A stretch of 13,996 nucleotides of DNA from JACPLA01 sp035291905 (GCA_035291905.1 DATDRF010000229.1:1-13996); one strand, 5' to 3'; shown: positions 1 through 4,246, counted from the first letter of the stretch. Notes: generated from the sequence alone by a model not told the origin. A program made the numbers and translations.

Positions 1-113
1 GTGAGCTCACGGTCGAGGAGCAAGTCGCCGGGGTCAATGTGTCTGAGTTGGTGGAGGAAACCACCCCGGCCCCGGACGAAAGCGCGACAAGCGGCACCAC
101 TCAAAATCCCTGA
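1..113 (+). CDS. 3' end of an upstream copy of the octapeptide-repeat protein gene (partial)
   Basis: The gene begins before the window. Its final 37 codons (3-110, then TGA at 111-113) are identical in sequence to the last 37 codons of the complete gene at 179-859. The tail contains the pattern ELTVEEQVAGVNVSELVEE followed by a Thr/Pro/Ser-rich end. What precedes it cannot be seen, but the identity strongly suggests another tandem copy of the repeat protein. Function is unknown. The frame was chosen by alignment to the downstream copy; other frames through this stretch are shadows. Confidence 0.8.
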   Translation, partial: ELTVEEQVAGVNVSELVEETTPAPDESATSGTTQNP

Positions 114-117
114 GTGG
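97..117 (+). other. Inverted repeat overlapping the stop codon, copy 1
   Basis: CCACTCA (97-103) and TGAGTGG (111-117) are perfect reverse complements separated by a 7-base loop. The right arm contains the TGA stop. There is no T-run after it, so a classical intrinsic terminator is not supported; it could be an RNA hairpin at the gene end. The same structure recurs at 843-863. Confidence 0.5.
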
Positions 118-123
118 GTTAGT

Positions 124-140
124 GCGCGGGATACTCGCGT
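124..140 (+). other. Short spacer hairpin, copy 1
   Basis: GCGCG (124-128) can pair with CGCGT (136-140) around a 7-base loop, with a terminal G-U pair. The equivalent in copy 2 has CGCGC and pairs fully. It lies in the 65-base spacer between the repeat genes. A second weak stem with a bulge (143-148 with 152-158) follows directly before the ribosome binding site. This may be 5'-leader structure; function is unknown. Confidence 0.35.
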
Positions 141-178
141 CCGTCCGGCGGCCGGGACTTTCAGGAAAGGAAATGATC

Positions 179-859
179 ATGCTCAGACAACTGAAGAGAC
201 TGCATACGCAGTCCGTCGGCGTCAGTGCGCTGCGTAAAGATCGCGCACTGCATCCGACAGTATTCGGGATCATCTCTCCCGACCTGCGGGGGGAAATCTC
301 TCCCGGCCTGTGGGGGAACCTCACCGGCCTGTGGGGGGAAATCTCTCCCGATCTGCGGGGGGAAATCTCTCTCGACCTGCGGGGGGAAATCTCTCCCGGC
401 CTGCGAGGGAACCTCACCGGCCTGTGGGGGACCATCTCTCCCGGCCTGTGGGGGACCCTCTCTTCCGAACTGCGGGGGGAAATCTCTCCCGATTTGCGGG
501 GGGACATCTCTCCCGACCTGCGAGGGAACCTCACCGGCCTGTGGGGGACCCTCTCTTCCGAACTGCGGGGGGAAATCTCTCTCGACCTGCGGGGGGAAAT
601 CTCTCCCGACTTGCGGGGGGAAATCTCTCCCGATCTGCGGGGGGAAATCTCTCCCGGCCTGCGGGGGGAAATCTCTCCCGATCTGCGGGGGGACCTCACC
701 GGCCTGTGGGGGGACCTCACCGGCCTCACCGGAAACATCGACGCGTGTGAGCTCACGGTCGAGGAGCAAGTCGCCGGGGTCAATGTGTCTGAGTTGGTGG
801 AGGAAACCACCCCGGCCCCGGACGAAAGCGCGACAAGCGGCACCACTCAAAATCCCTGA
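179..859 (+). CDS. Tandem 7/8-residue repeat protein of unknown function
   Basis: 226 aa. Residues 1-30 are a basic, non-repetitive leader. Residues 31-185 are 20 tandem units of two kinds: fifteen 8-residue units like EISPDLRG and five 7-residue units like NLTGLWG or DLTGLTG. A tail follows (residues 186-226) with a single Cys and the pattern CELTVEEQVAGVNVSELV. The regular Gly and Leu spacing suggests a solenoid or other repetitive beta structure. I recall similar GDLTGL-type repeats with this tail in unannotated phage and bacterial proteins, but their role is unknown to me. The ATG at 179 is preferred over the in-frame ATG at 173 and GTG at 122. It sits about 7 bases after AAGGA, matching the RBS-to-start distance of the next gene, which shares the duplicated RBS. 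No signal peptide or membrane segment is seen. Confidence 0.85.
   Translation: MLRQLKRLHTQSVGVSALRKDRALHPTVFGIISPDLRGEISPGLWGNLTGLWGEISPDLRGEISLDLRGEISPGLRGNLTGLWGTISPGLWGTLSSELRGEISPDLRGDISPDLRGNLTGLWGTLSSELRGEISLDLRGEISPDLRGEISPDLRGEISPGLRGEISPDLRGDLTGLWGDLTGLTGNIDACELTVEEQVAGVNVSELVEETTPAPDESATSGTTQNP
269..733 (+). repeat. In-gene tandem repeat array of 24- and 21-base units
   Basis: About 465 bases made of 20 head-to-tail units. Fifteen are 24 bases, consensus near CTGCGGGGGGAAATCTCTCC plus GA(C/T), and five are 21 bases with CTCACCGGCCTGTGGGG. All are multiples of three, so gain or loss of units keeps the frame. Units differ by few substitutions, and larger blocks recur: the ACCTCACCGGCCTG block followed by a TCTTCCGAACTG unit appears twice, around 411-475 and 530-570. 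This suggests expansion by slippage or recombination. The array has no stop codon in several frames on both strands, which creates long false ORFs. Confidence 0.95.
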
Positions 860-863
860 GTGG
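843..863 (+). other. Inverted repeat overlapping the stop codon, copy 2
   Basis: Same 7-bp stem and 7-base loop as at 97-117, again with the TGA stop (857-859) in the right arm. It is conserved because it lies in the duplicated segment. No T-run follows. Role is unknown. Confidence 0.5.
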
Positions 864-869
864 GTTAGT

Positions 870-886
870 GCGCGGGATACTCGCGC
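870..886 (+). other. Short spacer hairpin, copy 2
   Basis: GCGCG (870-874) pairs perfectly with CGCGC (882-886) around a 7-base loop. This is the duplicate of the element at 124-140 and lies just upstream of the RBS for the 924-1244 gene. Function is unknown. Confidence 0.35.
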
Positions 887-923
887 CCGTCCGGTGGCCG
901 GGACTTTCAGGAAAGGAGACGAC

Positions 924-1244
924 ATGACGAGGCAGAGAATCTGTCCGCAGTGCATCGCCGCCGGATCAGTGGGGCTGCGGGGCGACACCCGTCCGTGCCC
1001 GAATTGCGACGCCATCCGCGCCGCCATCGCCGAGGAGCTGGAGAACGCTGCCAGGCGATTCGACGATGTCGGGAACGAGGCGGATTGCAGGATTGAACAC
1101 GGGGTGGATGGCGTGGCGGGACAGCATGTAGCCTATTTCCGCGACCGATGCCGCAAAGAGGCCGCTGCGATCCGCGCCCGCTCCGGGACCGATCCGGCTT
1201 CGCGCCCGGACTTGGACAAAGCCCGCGAAAGGAAGGCAACGTGA
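924..1244 (+). CDS. Small zinc-ribbon-like protein, function unknown
   Basis: 106 aa. Two CxxC knuckles near the N-terminus (C7/C10 in CPQC and C25/C28 in CPNC, 14 residues apart) form a likely zinc ribbon. A charged, Ala/Arg-rich helical region follows that contains two more Cys. The ATG at 924 is 5 bases after AAGGAG, which lies at the end of the duplicated segment. An in-frame open region extends far upstream through the repeat array, but it is only a shadow of the repeat gene. The stop overlaps the GTG start of the next gene (GTGA, 1241-1244), so the two are probably translationally coupled. Zinc ribbons of this size in phages often bind nucleic acid or protein; no specific role can be assigned. 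Confidence 0.75.
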   Translation: MTRQRICPQCIAAGSVGLRGDTRPCPNCDAIRAAIAEELENAARRFDDVGNEADCRIEHGVDGVAGQHVAYFRDRCRKEAAAIRARSGTDPASRPDLDKARERKAT

Positions 1245-1576
1245 AACACGCAAACGCGCACCGGCAGAAACTATCGGGACGCTTGCAGCGGCAGCAAGCG
1301 CGTAGCCCCATCTTGCCGGATTTTGAGCCCGGCCGCCAGAATCAGGCCGCCGACGCGCTGGCGGAGGCGATTGAGACACTGGAGGACCTGAGAACCGAAG
1401 AGGACGGAGGACAGTGCGGCGCCAACGACGCTCCAGGTCATCGTCACACCGTGCCCGGAATCTGGGACGACGACAACGGAGAACTCGCCGGAAAGCCGTG
1501 CGCGTGGTGCGCGGCGTGGGACCAAGCCCGAGCCGCCCTCGCGGCCTACCGGACGGGAAAGGAGCGTGGAGAGTGA
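1241..1576 (+). CDS. Small hypothetical protein with Cys/His-rich C-terminal half
   Basis: 111 aa, starting at GTG 1241 inside a GTGA overlap with the preceding gene, with GAAAGGAAGG as RBS. The N-terminal half is basic and helical. The middle is acidic (AEAIETLEDLRTEEDGG). The C-terminal part has a lone Cys, the run GHRH, and CAWC followed by a helical end, which could bind a metal. Its stop overlaps the GTG of the next gene in the same GTGA style, supporting a real three-gene operon. The family was not recognised. Confidence 0.7.
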   Translation: MKHANAHRQKLSGRLQRQQARSPILPDFEPGRQNQAADALAEAIETLEDLRTEEDGGQCGANDAPGHRHTVPGIWDDDNGELAGKPCAWCAAWDQARAALAAYRTGKERGE

Positions 1577-1809
1577 GCGTTCCCATGAACTGGAAACACG
1601 TTGCCTTGTATAGGCTTATGCTGTCTCCTGAGTATCAAGAGTTCATGCGCAACGTACAGGACACCAAAGAGAAGATAATCATGGATTTGTTCGCCGATTG
1701 CGTGACTTCACCCAAGACTCGTACTTCTCGATCTCGGCGCGAAGCACGCGGTCGGACTCGCGGAGCGCGACGTGCTGGCGGAGAATCTCCCGGAACTCGT
1801 CGTCCGTGA
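1573..1809 (+). CDS. Small hypothetical protein with Arg-rich tail
   Basis: 78 aa. It starts at GTG 1573, overlapping the upstream stop by 4 bases (GTGA), with GGAG at 1561-1564 as RBS; ATG 1585 is an alternative. The first ~40 residues (YRLMLSPEYQEFMRNVQD and following) look like a normal helical protein. From about residue 45 it becomes very Arg/Ser/Gly-rich, and this part is exactly the stretch antisense to the convergent lipoprotein gene (1679-2002). Either the gene has grown into its neighbour or its true 3' end has been lost by mutation. Function is unknown. Confidence 0.5.
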   Translation: MSVPMNWKHVALYRLMLSPEYQEFMRNVQDTKEKIIMDLFADCVTSPKTRTSRSRREARGRTRGARRAGGESPGTRRP

Positions 1810-2002
1810 AGAACATCCCCTTCTCGGGGACAGGAATGGTAGAATCAACTCGGAGGCCAGAGATGGGCGTCAAGACAACAGGCTCGGGCAGGACCAAGCG
1901 GGGGAAGTCTACGGGCGGCGCTGGTCTGACGCCGGGGAGACAGCCAGACACAATAGACACTACCAAGATCAGGGACCAGATTAGTCGGGCCTTGAATGTC
2001 AT
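1679..2002 (-). CDS. Small lipoprotein, outer-membrane spanin (Rz1-like) candidate
   Basis: 107 aa. The N-terminus MTFKAR is followed by a hydrophobic core and the lipobox V18-S19-G20-C21, so Cys21 should be lipidated after signal peptidase II cleavage. The next ~35 residues are Pro/Val-rich, and the end (residues 65-100) is a charged, probably coiled helix without a membrane anchor. Position after the holin-like and helical TM genes, Pro-richness and lipidation fit an o-spanin that links to an inner-membrane spanin for outer-membrane disruption in Gram-negative hosts; this is inference. Start at 2002 was chosen because GGAG lies 7 bases upstream and it places the signal sequence at the N-terminus; 15 further in-frame codons upstream are not needed. 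The last 131 bases overlap antisense with the + gene 1573-1809. Confidence 0.7.
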   Translation of the reverse strand: MTFKARLIWSLILVVSIVSGCLPGVRPAPPVDFPRLVLPEPVVLTPISGLRVDSTIPVPEKGMFFTDDEFREILRQHVALRESDRVLRAEIEKYESWVKSRNRRTNP

Positions 2003-2043
2003 GTTCACTCTCCACGATTCCCTATTTCGCTTCTGGCTTGAAC

Positions 2044-2343
2044 TCAATGCGCTTTTCCCACGCCCAACACATCCTCAACCCGCGTCCCAGGAGCCGCCCC
2101 CAGTACCCGCTTCTCGATCTCGGAAATCGACCTGTCGAATCGCGCACGAAGAGCCAAGGGCTCAGAGAGTGTCCGGATATCATTTTCCAAAACGCGGATC
2201 GCGGTGAGGGCCTCCACCCGCGCCGCCTCGTTCATCAGATTGTGTTGCTCGATGAACTCGCGCTTCCTCTGGATCGCGGCGAAGATGTCCGCGATGGCAG
2301 ACGCGATCTTGAAACCATGAATCAACAAGGAAAGCCAAGCCAT
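2044..2343 (-). CDS. Small membrane-anchored helical protein, inner-membrane spanin (Rz-like) candidate
   Basis: 99 aa. Residues 1-23 (MAWLSLLIHGFKIASAIADI and on) are hydrophobic or amphipathic and could anchor the protein. They are followed by a long charged helix (24-82) and a short Gly-rich end. N-anchor plus periplasmic helix, directly before a lipoprotein gene (41-base gap), is the usual i-spanin/o-spanin arrangement, but the anchor is weak (H9, K12 and D19) and the family was not recognised. ATG 2343 has AGGTGG 7 bases upstream. Its start codon lies inside the palindrome CATG, which also supplies the start codon of the + gene 2342-2548. Confidence 0.65.
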   Translation of the reverse strand: MAWLSLLIHGFKIASAIADIFAAIQRKREFIEQHNLMNEAARVEALTAIRVLENDIRTLSEPLALRARFDRSISEIEKRVLGAAPGTRVEDVLGVGKAH

Positions 2344-2358
2344 GACGCTACCACCTTT
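2327..2358. promoter_or_regulatory. Head-to-head translation starts sharing CATG
   Basis: The tetramer CATG at 2341-2344 contains the ATG of the + gene (2342-2344) and, on the other strand, the ATG of the - gene (2343-2341). AAGGAAAG (2327-2334) lies 7 bases before the + start. AAAGGTGG, read on the - strand at about 2358-2351, lies 7 bases before the - start. Each ribosome binding site therefore lies inside the other gene's coding sequence. No convincing promoter hexamers were identified on either side. Confidence 0.6.
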
Positions 2359-2548
2359 CGATCCTACCGGTTCCTGCCCCAAGTGCCTGCACAGTAACAT
2401 CACCGTATCGTACCACAACGAGTCATGCCACGATAGCACGTGCCCCCGCTCGTTTCAAGGCCCCGAACACCTTTCCCGCTGCTGTACCCGTTGCCACTAC
2501 AAATGGTGCGAGGCGGTGATCCCTACTACTCCGGAGACCAATCCATGA
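2342..2548 (+). CDS. Small phage zinc-ribbon protein
   Basis: 68 aa. Two knuckles, C12-P-K-C15 and C48-T-R-C51, flank a segment with extra Cys/His (C29, H30, C34, H43). The pattern EHLSRCCTRCHYKWCE resembles the common small phage zinc-ribbon proteins with an EHLxxxCxxCxYxW ending; this is recalled, not searched. AAGGAAAG lies 7 bases before ATG 2342. It is the only well-supported + gene within the long - strand block, and its start codon overlaps that of the - gene 2044-2343. It may bind nucleic acid or a partner protein; the role is unknown. Cys spacing and RBS quality make a shadow ORF unlikely. Confidence 0.75.
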   Translation: MTLPPFDPTGSCPKCLHSNITVSYHNESCHDSTCPRSFQGPEHLSRCCTRCHYKWCEAVIPTTPETNP

Positions 2549-2658
2549 GTCAATGCGGCTTGGCCGGGTGGAACCGGAGAACGCCTACACCTTCGCCGGA
2601 GGCAGAAGCGGCCCGGTCCCCACGGAAGCCAGCCGGTTCTTCCCCCATCCGAAGATGA
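2545..2658 (+). CDS. Possible 37-aa peptide coupled to the zinc-ribbon gene
   Basis: ATG 2545 overlaps the upstream TGA (ATGA, 2545-2548), and GGAG at 2533-2536 sits 8 bases upstream. The peptide starts MSQCGLAGW and becomes Pro/Ser/Arg-rich. Its last 74 bases are antisense to the 3' end of the holin-like gene, so the composition may simply be a shadow of that gene. It is listed because the coupling style matches the + genes at 1241 and 1573, but support is weak. Confidence 0.25.
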   Translation: MSQCGLAGWNRRTPTPSPEAEAARSPRKPAGSSPIRR

Positions 2659-2893
2659 CCTGCATCACGGAATCGGCAAACGGGATCACGGCGGCGGATA
2701 GGGCGAGCGTAGATTCGTCCATCGTGATGCCCTTCCAGTCGGCGTAGGCCCCGATCAGCGCCCCGATGAGGACCTCTGGCACCAGTTTCGACACGTCGAA
2801 CGCCTCACCCTTGCCCTTGCCACTCTTGAGGTAGCCGACGAACGCGGCGACCGCCCCGGCCAGAGCGCCCATCCCGATCTTCTTGAGGTCCAT
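2585..2893 (-). CDS. Small membrane protein, holin candidate
   Basis: 102 aa with three hydrophobic stretches: residues 8-22 (Ala/Gly-rich), 37-53 (LVPEVLIGALIGAYADW) and 62-83 (ending in IFGWGK). A Lys/Gly-rich loop with GEAFD lies between the first two. The small size, multiple membrane passes and position just before the spanin-like pair fit a holin. Small phage membrane proteins with a KGxGExFD loop are known to me without proven roles, so holin is a context-based call. ATG 2893 is preceded by AAGGAG at 6 bases. The Acb2/Tad1-like gene lies 21 bases upstream in the same operon. Confidence 0.75.
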   Translation of the reverse strand: MDLKKIGMGALAGAVAAFVGYLKSGKGKGEAFDVSKLVPEVLIGALIGAYADWKGITMDESTLALSAAVIPFADSVMQVIFGWGKNRLASVGTGPLLPPAKV

Positions 2894-2914
2894 GACTTGC
2901 TCCTTGAAGGAAGC

Positions 2915-3319
2915 CTACTTGGAATCCGGAATATTATTGCCCAAAGTCCCTTCACGTGCCCTCCGATCTGCTCGCGCCTTGAGCCAGTGCATTGCCTCCT
3001 GCACCTTGGTCAGCACGAATGCCCCCTCACGAGACGAGTAGGGTCCGGCTTGAAACTTCTCCATCCGGTCTGCGATGATGGCGAGAAGCACACCATCAAG
3101 AATTCCGGGCGTCGATCCAGATTCATGTCTCGGGCCACATTGGTACCGGATTCGGGCTATCTCGATCCGACCAGAAGTTGTAGCCTGTCCGGTACCCATC
3201 GTTCCATCGGTGTAACATACGTATTCATGTGCAGCCCCCCCAGGTCCGTCTGGCCCTGCTTCGATGGTGATGCTTTCCATGAGCCCATGTCCATCATGGT
3301 GTGTCACGATCTCGCGCAT
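2915..3319 (-). CDS. Acb2/Tad1-like protein (putative anti-CBASS/anti-Thoeris signal sponge)
   Basis: 134 aa. The C-terminal part matches the helical hairpin I associate with Acb2/Tad1 phage proteins: LLAIIADRMEKFQAGP (78-93), then a second helix with QEAMHWLKARADRRAREGT (107-125). The N-terminal part has the Tad1-type strand motifs GAAHEY (28-33) and IRYQCGP (57-63). The order and spacing (HEY, RYQxGP, LLAIxxDR, FQxGP, AMxWLxxR, EGT) agree with that family as I recall it. Known members are multimers that bind and hold cyclic oligonucleotides (Acb2) or glycocyclic ADP-ribose signals (Tad1), which blocks CBASS or Thoeris; ligand here is unknown. Departures: the usual NGVT before the hairpin reads STPGILDG, and the usual RGVEGT end is shortened to REGT. 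ATG 3319 has AAGGAG 6 bases upstream. It sits among lysis-type genes, which suggests late co-transcription. Confidence 0.8.
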   Translation of the reverse strand: MREIVTHHDGHGLMESITIEAGPDGPGGAAHEYVCYTDGTMGTGQATTSGRIEIARIRYQCGPRHESGSTPGILDGVLLAIIADRMEKFQAGPYSSREGAFVLTKVQEAMHWLKARADRRAREGTLGNNIPDSK

Positions 3320-3329
3320 GACCTACTCC

Positions 3330-3449
3330 TTACATTCCTTGGTTGACGATGCTGTAGAGCATTGACCCTACGACGAAAATTCCCACTCCGATCCAGAGCC
3401 AGAGAAGCCACCGAGGGCATTCAGGCCACTTGTCAGGATCGTCAATCAT
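3330..3449 (-). CDS. 39-aa single-pass membrane peptide
   Basis: ATG 3449 overlaps the end of the upstream zinc-ribbon gene by 8 bases; TAA is at 3330-3332. Sequence starts MIDDPDKWPECPRW and continues with a strongly hydrophobic, aromatic-rich segment (residues 14-35, with WLLWLWIGVGIFVVG), leaving a 4-residue end. The acidic N-terminus before the membrane segment suggests an N-outside or reversed topology, but orientation is uncertain. There is no clear RBS, so it is probably translated by coupling. It could be a holin regulator or another small lysis-module peptide; no family was recognised. The overlap and fill of an otherwise empty 122-base gap support it as a gene. Confidence 0.65.
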   Translation of the reverse strand: MIDDPDKWPECPRWLLWLWIGVGIFVVGSMLYSIVNQGM

Positions 3450-3591
3450 CGTCTGATTGCCCACTCATGCTGCCGCAATCCGGGCATTCCAGCCCATAGA
3501 ATTCTGCGCTTGGTGGATAAACTGCCACCCACTTCCGCCCGCAAATGTTGCACACCACTTCGCCCGAAAACCAGCCGTCGTCTATTCCCAT
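3442..3591 (-). CDS. 49-aa zinc-ribbon protein
   Basis: ATG 3591 with AGGAAG about 5 bases upstream. Two knuckles, CNICG (C14/C17) and CPDCG (C36/C39), are 18 residues apart with a beta-like WVAVYP segment between them, the classic rubredoxin or zinc-ribbon layout. It ends in an acidic QSDDD tail. It overlaps the 3' end of the 3582-3770 gene by 10 bases and the start of the 39-aa membrane peptide gene by 8. The other long frame here (3446-3637) is Arg-rich and lacks these motifs, so it was rejected. Probably binds zinc; partner is unknown. Confidence 0.75.
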   Translation of the reverse strand: MGIDDGWFSGEVVCNICGRKWVAVYPPSAEFYGLECPDCGSMSGQSDDD

Positions 3592-3770
3592 GACATCTTC
3601 CTGCGACGCGCAAGAGGGGTGGGAGGATAGTTTTCATCGAAGTACTTGCGATTCAGTTCAAGTTCCTCTTTCCGAATCGCCGCGAGTTCAGGGTTGTACT
3701 CGGCACCTTCCTGATACTCGGGATCGTACTTGTTTCGGTCCCAGCGAGGTGATGCGGGTTCGGAGGCCAT
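3582..3770 (-). CDS. Small charged hypothetical protein
   Basis: 62 aa, rich in Glu, Arg, Tyr and Pro, with no hydrophobic segment. The stretch YDPEYQEGAEYNPELAAIRK suggests a short helix after an extended start, and the end RRRKMSWE is basic. ATG 3770 follows a GGGGG run 4-8 bases upstream that could act as RBS. It lies 1 base after the stop of the XhlA-like gene and overlaps the zinc-ribbon gene by 10 bases. Family not recognised; possibly a small structural or lysis-associated protein. Confidence 0.6.
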   Translation of the reverse strand: MASEPASPRWDRNKYDPEYQEGAEYNPELAAIRKEELELNRKYFDENYPPTPLARRRKMSWE

Positions 3771-3771
3771 G

Positions 3772-4038
3772 TTATCCCCCTACCAATTTGGACGCCACCC
3801 AGCCAATAGCCCCCAGGAACAGGGCGACGATGATCGTGCCTGCGGCCCCGTTCACCACCTTTCTCCACCCAAACAGGGTGACGAGACGCTCCTCATGCCT
3901 GTCCACAAGCCGCTCCGTAACGGTAGCGCGGTTGGACAACCCGTCCATCTTTTCGTGGACCTTCTCGAACCGGGTATCCATGTCGCTATCGAGTTTGTCG
4001 ATGCGCTCCAGGATTCTGTCATCGTTTCCGCTGCTCAT
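3772..4038 (-). CDS. XhlA-like coiled-coil/transmembrane protein (holin-associated candidate)
   Basis: 88 aa from ATG 4038. Residues 5-55 form a charged heptad-like coiled coil (RILERIDKLDSDMDTRFEKV and on). GWRK then leads into one membrane segment (about 66-86, TIIVALFLGAIGWVASKLVG). This layout, soluble coiled coil followed by a C-terminal membrane anchor, is that of the XhlA/hemolysin family of phage lysis accessory proteins; the family call is by architecture. ATG 4038 was preferred over 4062 and 4071 because it avoids overlap and has AAAGGGG about 10 bases upstream, though that spacing is long. The longer forms add 8 or 11 residues. Confidence 0.65.
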   Translation of the reverse strand: MSSGNDDRILERIDKLDSDMDTRFEKVHEKMDGLSNRATVTERLVDRHEERLVTLFGWRKVVNGAAGTIIVALFLGAIGWVASKLVGG

Positions 4039-4042
4039 GGCA

Positions 4043-4246
4043 CTATGGCCCCTTTCTCTCATCGGTTGCATCGCGCAGTTGACAGTAGTTGCAGTAATGG
4101 TGAAACCCCTTGCCGTAGGTAGTGGGGCACTCGCACACCAAGGGACTACGCCGTTCCCCCTCGCTTCGCTGAATGGGAATCATCACGGTGTCGCATGGGC
4201 ACACGTAATCCTCCGGCCTTCGGATGCCTTCAGGGCATCGGCTCAC
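4043..4246 (-). CDS. Small Cys/His-rich protein
   Basis: 67 aa from GTG 4246, which overlaps the stop of the upstream tail-fibre-like gene in a GTGA (4243-4246). Potential metal ligands come in pairs: CPC (C16/C18), CEC (C38/C40), HH (49/50) and CNYC (C52/C55), enough for one or two zinc sites. There is no membrane segment. The open frame extends upstream to 4327, but that part is antiparallel to nothing functional and is a same-strand shadow of the fibre gene's 3' end. Family not recognised. Confidence 0.6.
   Translation of the reverse strand: MSRCPEGIRRPEDYVCPCDTVMIPIQRSEGERRSPLVCECPTTYGKGFHHYCNYCQLRDATDERKGP

Larger units (their letters stand above)
1..171 (+). repeat. Direct repeat, copy 1 (gene 3' end plus spacer and RBS)
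   Basis: Positions 1-171 match 747-917 at a constant offset of 746 bases. There are only two mismatches, at 140 (T versus C) and 149 (C versus T), both in the non-coding spacer. Similarity stops right after the AGGAAAGGA ribosome binding site, so each copy carries a gene end, a spacer and the RBS that serves the next gene. The left boundary is the window edge, so the true repeat may be longer. Confidence 0.95.
747..917 (+). repeat. Direct repeat, copy 2
   Basis: Second copy of the 171-base direct repeat. It covers the last codons of the 179-859 gene and the spacer before the 924-1244 gene. The two copies flank one complete repeat-protein gene, as expected for tandem duplication or for unequal crossing-over in a gene array with a 746-base period. 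Confidence 0.95.

Noticed and set aside
269..733. CRISPR array
   Set aside because: Units are 21 or 24 bases head to tail with no unique spacers, stay in one reading frame and lie inside a gene.
860..923. Sigma-70-type promoter in the repeat-gene spacer
   Set aside because: GATACT (876-881) resembles a -10 box, but no -35-like hexamer is seen at the right distance and the spacer is short between same-strand genes.
34..1027. Long - strand ORFs (34-846 and 161-1027) and alternative + frames across the repeat array
   Set aside because: The tandem units lack stop codons in several frames on both strands, so long ORFs arise automatically. Only the 179-859 frame has a good RBS, a non-repeat leader and a tail matching the upstream copy.
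1772..2397. + strand ORFs 1772-1984, 1698-2207 and 1996-2397
   Set aside because: They lie antisense to the lipoprotein and spanin-like genes, lack RBS and have Arg/Ser-rich shadow composition.
2549..2584. Terminator between the convergent zinc-ribbon and holin-like genes
   Set aside because: A short CCGG-6-CCGG inverted repeat is present, but it is only 4 bp and has no T-run on either strand.
2553..2747. 64-aa + strand ORF
   Set aside because: Antisense to the holin-like gene, and no RBS suited to its start.
3446..3637. 63-aa - strand ORF
   Set aside because: Arg-rich composition and no motif or good RBS; it is out of frame with the CxxC-containing 49-aa gene at 3442-3591, which has an RBS and fits the operon overlaps.
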